From positions 62,001 to 126,000 of the forward strand of contig NZ_FNJH01000009.1 of NCBI RefSeq assembly GCF_900103225.1: a stretch of 64,000 bases of DNA, written 5' to 3'. The position numbers and the translations under genes were made by a program. This document shows positions 10,392-18,662 of the stretch, piece after piece; position 1 is the stretch's first letter; every line of letters starts with the position of its first letter. The stretch is from Pseudomonas congelans (GTDB lineage: Bacteria > Pseudomonadota > Gammaproteobacteria > Pseudomonadales > Pseudomonadaceae). Under the pieces are notes generated by a model that had not been told where the DNA came from, did no database searches, and was given only the letters and a program-made list of their open reading frames with translations.

Positions 10392-10616
10392 TCAAGCCCT
10401 CGCCCACTCCACGTTCGACAGACCGAGCTTTTCCGCCTGAGGCTTGCTCAGCTTCGGCACCGGATCGGAACGGTACTTGGGGATCGCACCGAACCCGGCA
10501 TCCACTGACGCCCAGTGCCAGGCCTCCTTATTGTCCATGGCACCTGCTCTTATGTAGAACGTCTTGTAACTGCCATGCAGCAGGTAATCGATACGGTAGT
10601 GTTTTTCATCGGCCAT
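10392..10616 (-). CDS. DUF6555 family small protein
   Basis: 74 residues, soluble and without a signal peptide, beginning MADEKHYRIDYLLHG and ending in a proline/lysine-rich stretch. It resembles the small Pseudomonas family DUF6555, whose function is not known. The ATG has a plausible ribosome site (GGAGCAAC). It stands alone, facing away from the stress genes to its right. Confidence 0.75.
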   Translation of the reverse strand: MADEKHYRIDYLLHGSYKTFYIRAGAMDNKEAWHWASVDAGFGAIPKYRSDPVPKLSKPQAEKLGLSNVEWARA

Positions 10617-11043
10617 TGTGTTGCTCCTGCTTTGTAGACTCGCAAAACAGATCGCTGCAGTTTCAAAAAATTCAAAATATTAATGCCATAATCTAAATGA
10701 TGTCATGTTGCCATCTAGCGATGTATGGTATACCTGAACCGCTCGGTTTAGTTGATGATAGAGTTTGTTTATAACTGCAATTTTCCCGGGTTCTCTGACG
10801 GGGCAATGCGGCCTGGCTGATCGCCAATTTGAATAGGCCTTCACGGTAATATAAGCAAAATGCGCGTCACCTTAAGGGATATTAAAATTCTATTGAACGG
10901 CAGCGCTTACACCGTCGGTCCTCTTTAAAAAAGTTAGCAGTAACGATCGCGCTCCTCAGTCTCTCATAACCTGTGACTGCGTTGAATCGAACCCATGCCC
11001 ATGGGTTGACGCTTCCCGAGAAATCAAAGCCTGAGGATACGAC
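10617..11043. other. A+T-rich intergenic region before manganese catalase
   Basis: A divergent promoter region between the DUF6555 gene and the catalase gene. It is clearly richer in A+T than its surroundings, especially 10660-10780 and 10840-10935. No reading frame with coding character and no operator I could name. Confidence 0.5.
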
Positions 11044-11925
11044 ATGTTCATGTATAACAAGCGACTTCAATATACCGTACGCGTAGCAAGACCCAATCCT
11101 GGACTGGCCAACCTTCTGCTTGAGCAGTTCGGTGGGGCTCAGGGTGAACTGGCCGCCGCCGGACGGTATTTCACCCAAGGATTGAGCGAAGAAGATCCAG
11201 GCCGTAAAGACCTGTTGATGGACATCGCCACTGAAGAACTAAGCCACCTTGAAATTGTGGGTTCCATTATTGTCATGCTCAATAAGGGCGCCAAAGGCCA
11301 ATTGGCTGAAGGCATCGAAGAAGAAGGCGAGTTGTATCGCTCTATCAACGGTAACGGCAATGACTCACATATCACCAGCCTGCTGTACGGCTCCGGTGCG
11401 CCGTTGACCAACTCCGCCGGCGTGCCCTTTACAGCGGCTTATATCGATACTATCGGCGAGCCGACAGCGGACTTCCGGTCTAACATCGCCGCAGAATCCA
11501 GAGCCAAGATTGTTTACGAGCGATTGATGAATGTAACCGATGATCCTGGCGTTAAAGAAGCGCTGGGCTTTCTCATGACTCGGGAAATCGCACACCAGTT
11601 GTCTTTTGAAAAAGCCCTGCACGCCATACAGCCGAACTTCCCGCAGGGCAAACTGCCGGGCATGCCGGAGTTCACCAACAAATACTTCAACATGTCTGGC
11701 GAACCCAATGTACGCGGCGCCTGGAATCAGGGCGGTGACTGGGAGTATGTGGAATCGCCACAAGCGGCTGTCGATGGCGGCGAAGGTACGGCCTCGGTCA
11801 CGCTGAATAAAAAGGACACAGAGGTGCTGGAAATGATGAAGGAACGGACCCAGTCCGATCCGGCCGCCAACCCGATTACCGGTGCAGATCTGGGCTCTGG
11901 CTTTGTCCAGGGCAAAGACGCCTGA
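11044..11925 (+). CDS. Manganese (non-haem) catalase
   Basis: 293 residues matching the manganese catalase family along its whole length. Such enzymes dismute hydrogen peroxide at a dimanganese centre in a ferritin-like four-helix bundle. The ligand motifs are visible: an early Glu in LLEQFGGAQGE, the ELSHLE motif near residue 66, and later Glu/His residues in TREIAHQLSFEKA. The N-terminal MFMYNKRLQYTVRV is typical. A GAGG lies about ten bases before the ATG. It starts a stress-type gene group with a YciF-like and a DUF4142 protein, suggesting RpoS or general-stress control, which I cannot see directly. Confidence 0.93.
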   Translation: MFMYNKRLQYTVRVARPNPGLANLLLEQFGGAQGELAAAGRYFTQGLSEEDPGRKDLLMDIATEELSHLEIVGSIIVMLNKGAKGQLAEGIEEEGELYRSINGNGNDSHITSLLYGSGAPLTNSAGVPFTAAYIDTIGEPTADFRSNIAAESRAKIVYERLMNVTDDPGVKEALGFLMTREIAHQLSFEKALHAIQPNFPQGKLPGMPEFTNKYFNMSGEPNVRGAWNQGGDWEYVESPQAAVDGGEGTASVTLNKKDTEVLEMMKERTQSDPAANPITGADLGSGFVQGKDA

Positions 11926-11960
11926 AGCGGCAACAATCGTTTGATCAGGAGAATGGAATC

Positions 11961-12158
11961 ATGAAAAAGCTCAGCTCCCGTCGACCTCTCACGCCTCGCG
12001 ACGAGTTGGATAGCGTGTTGACCGACAAGGTATTTGTAAACGGGCTTCGTGCTTTCGAGGCGCAGGCGCTGCTTGCACGCCGAGGCTTTCAAGTGGTGAT
12101 GGCGACCAAGGGTTTCGGAGTTGGAACCCTGCTTGAAAATAACCTGCCACGTCGATGA
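11961..12158 (+). CDS. Hypothetical small protein (65 aa)
   Basis: A 65-residue basic protein starting MKKLSSRRPLTPRDELDSVL, with AGGAG nine bases before the ATG and 35 bases after the catalase stop, so probably co-transcribed with it. No signal peptide or membrane segment. I do not recognise the family. The ribosome site and position support a real gene. Confidence 0.6.
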   Translation: MKKLSSRRPLTPRDELDSVLTDKVFVNGLRAFEAQALLARRGFQVVMATKGFGVGTLLENNLPRR

Positions 12159-12191
12159 CCCCGCAGGTCATCAATGTTAAGCGCTCCATCC

Positions 12192-12238
12192 GACTTGTCC
12201 ACAGGCTTACAGACCACATGCTTGCCTGTGGACAAGTC
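12192..12238. repeat. 15-bp perfect inverted repeat containing DnaA-box-like TTGTCCACA
   Basis: Left arm 12192-12206 (GACTTGTCCACAGGC) and right arm 12224-12238 are exact complements with a 17-base spacer, ending 25 bases before the ATG of the YciF-like gene. Each arm contains TTGTCCACA, one base away from the DnaA box TTATCCACA. It may be an operator, an attenuator-like hairpin or a pair of weak DnaA sites. Confidence 0.6.
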
Positions 12239-12263
12239 TCTCTTCGCTGAAAAGGGTAAGAAC

Positions 12264-12761
12264 ATGACTCGCACGACCATAGAAGATTTGTTCATTCACG
12301 AACTTTCAGACGTATACAGCGCCGAAAAGCAAATTACCAAAGCACTCCCGCGCCTCGCACGCGCTTCGACCAATCCACTGCTGGCAGAAGCCTTCAAGGC
12401 TCATCTTGAAGAAACTCAAGGTCAGATCGATCGTATCGATGAATTGGTGGAAGGCGCTGGTCTGAAGCTGAAACGCATGAAATGCGCGGCCATGGAAGGT
12501 CTGATCGAAGAAAGCAAGGAGTTGCTGGAAGAGATCGAAAAAGGCGCTGTGCTCGATGCCGCGTTGATCGGCGCATGTCAGAAGGTCGAGCATTACGAGA
12601 TCGCCAGCTACGGCACACTCATCGCAATGGCCAAACATCTGAAGATGAAAGAGGCAACCGCTCTGTTGAGTGCCACGTTGGCAGAAGAAAAAGGCGCAGA
12701 CGAAAAGCTGACGGCGATCGCCGAACAGGGCGGAACCCAGGCGGCCACTTCGAAAAAGTAA
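12264..12761 (+). CDS. YciF/DUF892 ferritin-like stress protein
   Basis: 165 residues of the YciE/YciF (DUF892) family, a four-helix ferritin-like fold found in stress-induced operons. Begins MTRTTIEDLFIHELSDVYSAE; helix-borne Glu/His residues (HLEET, EHYEIASYG, EEKGADEKL) match the family's predicted diiron-type ligands. I start it at the ATG at 12264, with AAGGG upstream, instead of 12174, because the earlier frame spans the inverted repeat. Function is not established; it is associated with osmotic and oxidative stress. Confidence 0.88.
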   Translation: MTRTTIEDLFIHELSDVYSAEKQITKALPRLARASTNPLLAEAFKAHLEETQGQIDRIDELVEGAGLKLKRMKCAAMEGLIEESKELLEEIEKGAVLDAALIGACQKVEHYEIASYGTLIAMAKHLKMKEATALLSATLAEEKGADEKLTAIAEQGGTQAATSKK

Positions 12762-12781
12762 TGAGGGTTTCTCGGCGGTAC

Positions 12782-12820
12782 CCGCATGACGCTCTACAGG
12801 GTGTAGATCCCGTCATGCGG
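12782..12820. terminator. Bidirectional hairpin between convergent stress genes
   Basis: Perfect 10-base arms CCGCATGACG and CGTCATGCGG flank an inner small hairpin (CTACA GGG TGTAG). It sits between the stop codons of the plus-strand YciF-like gene and the minus-strand DUF4142 gene. Confidence 0.65.
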
Positions 12821-12830
12821 TGTAGAGGAT

Positions 12831-13349
12831 TTACTTCTTGGCAGCATCACCGCCATGGGCAGCAGCGAGTTTTTTCGCATGCTCCAGATGCTTCTCAAGC
12901 GTAGGCAGCGTTGCCTTCGCAAATGCCTTCAACTCTGGATCCTTGCCATTCTCGGCCTCTTCCTTGTACAGCTTGATCGCCTGTTCATGCGCGGAGACCT
13001 GATTGTTGGCGTAAGCCTGGTCGAATGACTTCTCGCGCATCTCCAGAATCATTGCCTTGGCTTTGTCCATCAACATTGGATCTTCAGATACTTCAAGGTT
13101 CTTGCTTTTTGCGATCGCAGCCAGCTTCTCATTGGCGGCGGTGTGATCCGTGACCATCTGCTTGGCGAATTCCTTCACGTCTGCAGAGACACCTTTTTCA
13201 TCCTGTGCGAGCTTGCCAACCTGAACTTCGGCGATGCCCTTGGCAGAAGCATCCTCTACAAAATCGTCAGCGTCCTGAGCGGCAACAGCCATTTGCGAAC
13301 CTAGCGAAAGTACAACGGCAATGGCGCTCATGCGAAAATAATTGGTCAT
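12831..13349 (-). CDS. DUF4142 periplasmic protein
   Basis: 172 residues with an N-terminal signal peptide (hydrophobic 8-23, likely cleaved after AVAA) and a helical DUF4142 domain over about residues 25-165, rich in Lys and Glu. The fold is ferritin-like; members are exported and often sit with YciF-like and catalase genes, as here. No metal-ligand role is proven. It converges with the YciF-like gene and is transcribed from its own promoter in 13350-13640. Confidence 0.88.
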   Translation of the reverse strand: MTNYFRMSAIAVVLSLGSQMAVAAQDADDFVEDASAKGIAEVQVGKLAQDEKGVSADVKEFAKQMVTDHTAANEKLAAIAKSKNLEVSEDPMLMDKAKAMILEMREKSFDQAYANNQVSAHEQAIKLYKEEAENGKDPELKAFAKATLPTLEKHLEHAKKLAAAHGGDAAKK

Positions 13350-13685
13350 TTTCGGTCATCCTTTTATGGGCTGAATACGTCATCGTTATCGATGACACGA
13401 ATATTACGACCTGCTTCAAATACCTGCGTTCAGCCTTTTTGATCAGACGCGGCATACGCCGGTACCACGGTCACCTGTTGCAGATGTAAACCCAAACCGG
13501 CAATACATTTTTTTCCGCGCAACCATCGCCCCCAGGAATAAGCACGATCACCACCTATCGGTGCCTGGAAAATTACGCTGAATTTCCCCGTACCGAGGCA
13601 CTCACTTATCTACGCTGCATAGAAAAACAGAAAGTCTCGAATGACTGCGTCAATCGTGATGTTCAACTGCCGAGGTACGATTTTC

Positions 13686-15137
13686 ATGACGTCTCTTCAA
13701 GTGATGACCGGCGATGCCGTCGTCAAAACCGTCGTTGAAGAAGCCCGTTCAAAAACCGTCTATCAATCATGGATGAATGAACGTGCTCCCGAACATCAAC
13801 ACGATGCGGTCATGTTTCTGAATCACTGCCTGGCCTTGGCCGAGCGGGAGCACTGCGATCTTCCGGCCCAGCCTGAAGCGCTTGAACAGTGGATGGAGCA
13901 GAACGTAGGGGTCGTGGCTGATCAATACGCACTCTATCTCGAGCAACGCCGCGCCGGAAAACCGAGACGGTTTTTCAAGAGCAAAGCGCACGCGATGTAT
14001 TTCATTCAGCAGGTGGCACCGACCAAAATGGTCGACGGCGCCTGGCTATACGGATTGCTGCCGCGCTGGGCGGACTACCGCTTTCATGGCCTGATTCGGA
14101 CATACCTTGAAGAACTCGGTGACGGCGAACAGGCGCAGAACCATGTCTCGCTGTACCGGAAACTGTTGGCGGACCTGGACTGCGATACCAGCGCGCCACT
14201 GGCCGATGACGCCTACCTGCAGGGCGCCATTCAACTGTCACTGGGGCAGTTGAGCGAGCAGTACCTCCCCGAGGTCATTGGTTACAACCTGGGCTATGAA
14301 CAGCTGCCGCTGCACTTGCTCATCACCTCATTCGAGCTGAATGAACTGGGCATTGATCCTTACTACTTCACCCTGCATGTGACGATCGATAACGCCAGCA
14401 CCGGCCATGCGCGCAAGGCGGCGCAGAGCGTCCTTGAGTTGCTGCCGGTCGGCCAGGAACGTGACGAGTTTTATCGTCGTGTCGCCAGTGGTTACCGCCT
14501 CAATGAGCTGGGGATGGGGTCGACTCAGGTGATCCAGTCGTTCGACCTGGAGCAGGAAGTGATCGCCATGCTTGAGCGCAAGCGGACGTTCGGTCAGCAC
14601 ATGCATTCCGACTACTGCCGCCTGGATGGCAAGACCGTCAACGAGTGGCTCGCCGAGCCCGATCAGATCCCGGAATTTCTTGCTGTACTGGAGAACAGAG
14701 GCTGGATCAAGCGTCACGAAGACCCTCTGCACAGCCGCTTCTGGAAACTGTTCGAAGGCGCCGGTGCACCGATGTTCGGCGTCTTCAACGGTTATGAAAA
14801 GCAACTCGTGCACGACTGGATCGCCGGTGAGTGGCTATCGGATGGCAGCGCTCAACCCACAGTCGGCAAACGGCTTCCGGAAGCCTTTCGCTCGCGCTTC
14901 CGCAACCTGCAAGACGGTGCTCAGCCCTCTCCTGCGCTTGCTGCGCCTGCCTCGGCGGACGCTGATCCGGATGTGCGCGAACTGCACATGAAACTGGAAT
15001 CTGCACCCTCCTCAGAAAAGATGTCCACGTTGATCGAAAGCATGTCGCCGGCAAGGCATGCAACAGCCGCCGGCCTGCACGCGACGCGTCTGTTTGTGAG
15101 CAGCATGGCCGAGCGAATGACAGGAGCCCAGGCATGA
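13686..15137 (+). CDS. Haem-oxygenase-like iron-dependent oxidase family protein
   Basis: About 483 residues. The central half resembles the haem-oxygenase-2-like, iron-containing redox enzyme family, in which a mono- or dinuclear iron site in a seven-helix bundle performs oxidations such as C-C cleavage or N-oxygenation. Candidate ligands are Glu/His in GYEQLPLH, the Glu in SFELNELG and the HVTIDNASTGH segment (His-x3-Asp-x5-His). I choose the ATG at 13686 (after GAGG) over 13641, where the added 15 residues look non-coding. Its TGA overlaps the ATG of the methyltransferase gene, so the two act together. The product is unknown. Confidence 0.75.
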   Translation: MTSLQVMTGDAVVKTVVEEARSKTVYQSWMNERAPEHQHDAVMFLNHCLALAEREHCDLPAQPEALEQWMEQNVGVVADQYALYLEQRRAGKPRRFFKSKAHAMYFIQQVAPTKMVDGAWLYGLLPRWADYRFHGLIRTYLEELGDGEQAQNHVSLYRKLLADLDCDTSAPLADDAYLQGAIQLSLGQLSEQYLPEVIGYNLGYEQLPLHLLITSFELNELGIDPYYFTLHVTIDNASTGHARKAAQSVLELLPVGQERDEFYRRVASGYRLNELGMGSTQVIQSFDLEQEVIAMLERKRTFGQHMHSDYCRLDGKTVNEWLAEPDQIPEFLAVLENRGWIKRHEDPLHSRFWKLFEGAGAPMFGVFNGYEKQLVHDWIAGEWLSDGSAQPTVGKRLPEAFRSRFRNLQDGAQPSPALAAPASADADPDVRELHMKLESAPSSEKMSTLIESMSPARHATAAGLHATRLFVSSMAERMTGAQA

Positions 15138-16081
15138 GTCATCCCCTCCCCGACAGCGCCGCGCTGATTGCCTTGGCGCAGCGCCTTGAAACCAGTGGCT
15201 ATCGCTTTATCACGCCCACGCCCCTGACTCATCAACACGTCAATCAACGCCCGGAAAATCGTACTGCCGCGTCACTGCGCGACGTCTTCGGCTGGAGCCG
15301 GCTGATACCGGAATCCATGCTTCCGGTCGAAGAGGCTCAAGGCCTGCTGGCTGCCGGCATTCTGGAGCGCAAGGAAGACGGCTTGAAAAGCCGGGTGAGA
15401 TTTTCCAGCCTGGATAATCTGCTGCTGGTGCATTCGGCGTTTCCTACCTCAGATGAAGACTCGGTATTCTTCGGTCCCGATACCTATCGCTTTGCGCAGT
15501 CCATCAATCGCCACCTGCAAGGCACGTCGCACCCGATCAACCGCGCCGTCGACATCGGCTGCGGTACAGGTGCCGGCGCCATGCTGATCGCGGTTGCCCG
15601 CCCGCAGGCACAGGTTCATGCCGTCGACATCAACCCCAAGGCGCTGCATTTCGCGCAGACCAATTCCACGGTCGCCGGGCTGAAGAATATGGAGTGCTGC
15701 CACAGCGATATCCTCTCGGGCCTGAGCGGAAATTTCGACCTGATCGTCGCGAACCCGCCCTACATGAAAGACACCAAGCGCCGCGCCTACCGCCACGGTG
15801 GTGATGCATTGGGCGCGGACCTGTCCGTGCGCATCCTGCGCGAATCTGTGGACCGCCTGACTCCGGGCGGCTCGCTGGTGCTTTACACCGGCGTGGCCAT
15901 GGTGGGCGAGCACGACCCGTTCTTTGAAGCGGTGCAGGCCGATATCGACCATGCGGCACTGGCATGGACCTACCGTGAACTGGACCCGGATGTCTTCGGC
16001 GAAGAGCTGCTTGAAGAGGGGTATGAGGACGTGGACCGTATCGCAGCGGTCGAACTGGTGGTCACCCGACGGCCTGCATGA
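15134..16081 (+). CDS. SAM-dependent methyltransferase with NPPY motif
   Basis: 315 residues. A Rossmann methyltransferase domain (about 130-250) shows motif I VDIGCGTGAGA, an acidic residue in VDINPKAL and the catalytic NPPY in IVANPPYM. NPPY is the signature of N-methyltransferases acting on planar nitrogen, such as PrmC/HemK (glutamine) and DNA adenine enzymes. The N-terminal 100 residues are a separate domain. It overlaps the preceding oxidase-like gene by four bases (ATGA). A small-molecule or protein substrate from the same pathway is likely; this is inference. Confidence 0.85.
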   Translation: MSHPLPDSAALIALAQRLETSGYRFITPTPLTHQHVNQRPENRTAASLRDVFGWSRLIPESMLPVEEAQGLLAAGILERKEDGLKSRVRFSSLDNLLLVHSAFPTSDEDSVFFGPDTYRFAQSINRHLQGTSHPINRAVDIGCGTGAGAMLIAVARPQAQVHAVDINPKALHFAQTNSTVAGLKNMECCHSDILSGLSGNFDLIVANPPYMKDTKRRAYRHGGDALGADLSVRILRESVDRLTPGGSLVLYTGVAMVGEHDPFFEAVQADIDHAALAWTYRELDPDVFGEELLEEGYEDVDRIAAVELVVTRRPA

Positions 16082-16170
16082 CCCACCGAAATATCTTCAA
16101 TAGTTCGCGCTTATAGAGAGCATAAGAACCGAGCATTGGTCAGCCTGTCAGCATCCCTGTGAAACTTGCC

Positions 16171-16212
16171 ACGAGCCATCGATCAACACCCTGCGGTTGA
16201 TCGATGGAGACT
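16171..16212 (+). terminator. Strong hairpin between methyltransferase and VOC genes
   Basis: Perfect 12-base arms CCATCGATCAAC (16176-16187) and GTTGATCGATGG (16196-16207), extended by outer ACGAG/CTCGT with a 3-base bulge. No T tract follows. It lies 90 bases past the methyltransferase stop and 28 bases before the next ATG, so it could end the first transcript or shape the leader of the second. Confidence 0.55.
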
Positions 16213-16240
16213 CGTTGCACACCGAAAAGGATGACGACAC

Positions 16241-16654
16241 ATGCCACGCCTGAACAGGATTATCGAAACAGCCCTTTACGTAGACGATCTGGCGAACGCC
16301 AGGGAATTCTATTCCGCCACCCTTGAACTGGAAGTGATGTTCGAAAGCGCGACATTGGTGGCGCTCAACGTCGGAGGTGTGAGCACCCTGCTGCTGTTCA
16401 AGCGCGGCGCTTCACTGCAGACGCAGTACCTGAGCGGCGGAGAGATACCACCCCACGACGCACAGGGCCGGATTCATGTGTGCTTCGCCATCAATGCCGA
16501 CGAGATGCAACCCTGGGCCGATCGCCTCGTCAGGGCCAGCGTCGCCATCGAAGGCCGTACCGAATGGCCCAAAGGCGGGTCGAGCATTTACTTCCGCGAC
16601 CCCGATGAGAATCTTGTCGAACTCTTGACGCCTGGCTGCTGGGCGATTTATTGA
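16241..16654 (+). CDS. VOC (glyoxalase/bleomycin-resistance-like) protein
   Basis: 137 residues with the paired beta-alpha-beta-beta-beta modules of the vicinal oxygen chelate superfamily. Typical features are the opening IIETALYVDDLANAREFYSA, the middle HVCFAI strand with a metal-ligand-type His, and the end FRDPDENLVEL with its conserved metal-ligand Glu. Members are lyases, dioxygenases or antibiotic-binding proteins; the exact reaction is not readable. An AAAGGA lies upstream of the ATG. Confidence 0.85.
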   Translation: MPRLNRIIETALYVDDLANAREFYSATLELEVMFESATLVALNVGGVSTLLLFKRGASLQTQYLSGGEIPPHDAQGRIHVCFAINADEMQPWADRLVRASVAIEGRTEWPKGGSSIYFRDPDENLVELLTPGCWAIY

Positions 16655-16747
16655 ATCACGCAGGTCAGGTGCAGCCTGCAAAAGGTGGGGCTATAAACCG
16701 AGGGCAATCGAAGGTTGGTAAGCGAGAGTGCTGCGCTTCAAATGCTA

Positions 16748-16757
16748 TGTTATAACA
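16748..16757. promoter_or_regulatory. Zur-like operator
   Basis: The perfect palindrome TGTTATAACA lies in the context ATGCTATGTTATAACAATT, close to the bacterial zinc-uptake regulator (Zur) site of the GTTATANNATAAC type. It is about 175 bases upstream of the ABC importer ATPase gene. If real, the importer is repressed by zinc. Motif-based only. Confidence 0.55.
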
Positions 16758-16853
16758 ATTGAAGATTCTTAACGCAGCCTTCTCAAGCGATCTTCCGACG
16801 CCATGATCAACCGTGTCTCCCAATCCTTTCCAGTCATCACAAAGCACGCCTTG

Positions 16854-16930
16854 CAGGCAGGTCAGCACATTCGGCAATGGATACCAGGTGAGCCGCCCTC
16901 GCGGCACGTCACTGTGGGTACGCGTGTTTG
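16854..16930 (+). pseudogene. Possible remnant of a TonB-dependent receptor C-terminus
   Basis: The frame 16813-16930 reads TFGNGYQVSRPRGTSLWVRVF, similar in style to the last beta-strand of TonB-dependent outer-membrane receptors, which end in a terminal Phe. Adding one base would create a stop overlapping the ATG of the ATPase gene. Homologous importers in other Pseudomonas are preceded by a receptor gene. I infer that most of a receptor gene has been deleted. Weak evidence from a short stretch. Confidence 0.3.
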
Positions 16931-17710
16931 ATGCTGGCGCTGGAACGCCTCGCGTGGGCACCGGAACAGACGTCAGTCTGCACGCACGAACACTTTGCCT
17001 TGAAGGATATCGACCTGCAGATCGCCGCAGGCGAGTTCGTCGGCCTGATCGGGCCCAACGGCAGCGGCAAGACCAGCCTGCTGCGTTGCGCATTCCGCTA
17101 CAGCCGCCCGCACAGCGGCAAGGTCGCAATCAATGCCCGCGATATCTGGTCCTGCACTCCGCGCTGGTGCGCCCGGCACGTGGCAGTGGTTGCCCAGGAG
17201 TTTCCCGATGCATTCGGCCTGACGCTGCTGGATGTGGCAAACATGGGGCGCGCCCCTCATCAGGGGTTCTTTGCCACAGACAGTGACCACGACCGCGCGA
17301 TTGTGCAAAAAGCCCTGAACGCCGTCGGGCTGGCGGGCTACGAGCAGCATCGATTCGACACGCTTTCCGGCGGCGAGAAGCAGCGTTGTCTGCTGGCTCG
17401 GGCGCTGGTGCAGGAACCCCGATTGATGGTGCTGGACGAACCCACCAACCACCTCGACCCGCGCCATCAACTGGAATTGCTCGGGCTGGTCAGACAGCTT
17501 GGCATGGCCACGCTGGCCAGTATCCATGACCTGAACCTGGCGGCGGCATTCTGTGATCGCCTGTGTGTCATTCATCACGGCCGGCTCATTGCGCAAGGCA
17601 CGCCCCGGGAGGTACTGACCCAGGAAATGCTGCTCAACGTGTTCGGCGCCAAGGCGCTGGTCGACAGCCACCCTCTGCGTGACTACCCACGCATCACCTG
17701 GATACCCTGA
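16931..17710 (+). CDS. ABC importer ATPase, iron-siderophore/B12/metal family
   Basis: 259 residues of the FecE/FhuC/BtuD type: Walker A GPNGSGKTS, signature LSGGEKQR, Walker B MVLDEPTNHLD, and a switch His in IHDLNLA. The ATG at 16931 follows a TTG that would add one residue. It is followed after one base by the binding-protein gene and then the permease gene, giving a complete importer. ATPase-binding protein-permease in this order behind a Zur-like site matches the zinc-responsive importer locus described in P. aeruginosa (PA2911-PA2914). Zinc or a zinc chelate is therefore the favoured cargo. Confidence 0.88.
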   Translation: MLALERLAWAPEQTSVCTHEHFALKDIDLQIAAGEFVGLIGPNGSGKTSLLRCAFRYSRPHSGKVAINARDIWSCTPRWCARHVAVVAQEFPDAFGLTLLDVANMGRAPHQGFFATDSDHDRAIVQKALNAVGLAGYEQHRFDTLSGGEKQRCLLARALVQEPRLMVLDEPTNHLDPRHQLELLGLVRQLGMATLASIHDLNLAAAFCDRLCVIHHGRLIAQGTPREVLTQEMLLNVFGAKALVDSHPLRDYPRITWIP

Positions 17711-17711
17711 C

Positions 17712-18662
17712 ATGAACTGCCTGTCCGCCCGCCTGGCTTTGGCTGCGTTGCTATGCAGCCCGATGGCGCATGCCGCCTACCCCGTCACCGTGCAAAGCTG
17801 CGACCGCTCGGTGACGTTCACGGCTGCGCCGCAGCGTGCCGTCAGCAACGATGTGAACCTCACCAAAATGATGGTTGCCCTGGGTTTGCAATCGCACATG
17901 GTCGGCTACAGCGGCATCACCGGCTGGAACAAGCCCGACCAGGCGCTGTTGCGCGAGCTGGGCAAGCTGCCCGAGCTGTCCAGTAAATATCCGTCTCTGG
18001 AAACGCTACTCAATGCCAACGCCGACTTCTATTTTGCCGGCTGGAACTATGGCATGCGCGTGGGTGGCGATGTCACTCCGCAAAGTCTGGCACCGCTGGG
18101 CATCCAGGCCTATGAACTGACCGAATCCTGCGCCCAGATAATGCCCCGCGCCGAGGCGACGCTGGAGGATGTCTACAACGACCTGCTCAATCTGGGCCGG
18201 ATATTCGATGTGCAGACCCGGGCCGAAACGCTGGTTGCACAGATGCGCCGCAGCGTGAGCGACGTCGAAAAAAGCGTGGCAGGCAAATCGCCGCCCAGGG
18301 TGTTTCTGTATGACAGCGGTGAAGACCGGCCGATGACCGCCGGGCGTCTGGCAATCCCTCAGGCGCTGATCAGCGCTGCAGGCGGCCGCAATGTCATGGG
18401 CGACGTGGCGGCCAGCTGGACCCACGTCAACTGGGAGTCGGTCGTGCAAAACAATCCCGAGGTGATCGTGATCGTCGACTACGGCGAAGTCAGCGCCGCG
18501 CAGAAACAGCACTTTCTTGAAAGCAATCCGGCCCTGCAATCCGTCGACGCGATCCGCAACCGGCGTTATGTCGTGCTGCCCTATGTGGCGGTGACGCCCG
18601 GCATCGACAATGTCACGGCTATCGAAACGCTTGCAGCGGCATTTCATGACGTGAAGCGATGA
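17712..18662 (+). CDS. ABC importer periplasmic binding protein
   Basis: 316 residues with a signal peptide (hydrophobic 7-20, cleavage after AHA) and a TroA/BtuF-like two-lobe fold: an N-lobe with RAVSNDVNLTKMMVALGL and a C-lobe ending AVTPGIDNVTAIETLA. This family binds siderophores, corrinoids or metal chelates and docks to FecCD-type permeases. I start it at the ATG at 17712, one base after the ATPase stop. The ligand is inferred to be a metal complex from the upstream Zur-like site. Confidence 0.87.
   Translation: MNCLSARLALAALLCSPMAHAAYPVTVQSCDRSVTFTAAPQRAVSNDVNLTKMMVALGLQSHMVGYSGITGWNKPDQALLRELGKLPELSSKYPSLETLLNANADFYFAGWNYGMRVGGDVTPQSLAPLGIQAYELTESCAQIMPRAEATLEDVYNDLLNLGRIFDVQTRAETLVAQMRRSVSDVEKSVAGKSPPRVFLYDSGEDRPMTAGRLAIPQALISAAGGRNVMGDVAASWTHVNWESVVQNNPEVIVIVDYGEVSAAQKQHFLESNPALQSVDAIRNRRYVVLPYVAVTPGIDNVTAIETLAAAFHDVKR

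Noticed and set aside
10900-10930. AlgU/RpoE-like promoter before the catalase gene (GAAC...TC)
   Set aside because: Only partial matches to the two boxes; too weak to report.
16803-16931. 42-codon frame (MINRVSQSFPV...) ending in TGATG at the ATPase start
   Set aside because: A leader-peptide role was considered because of the overlap, but there is no ribosome site and the alternative frame looks like a receptor tail, so I do not call it a gene.
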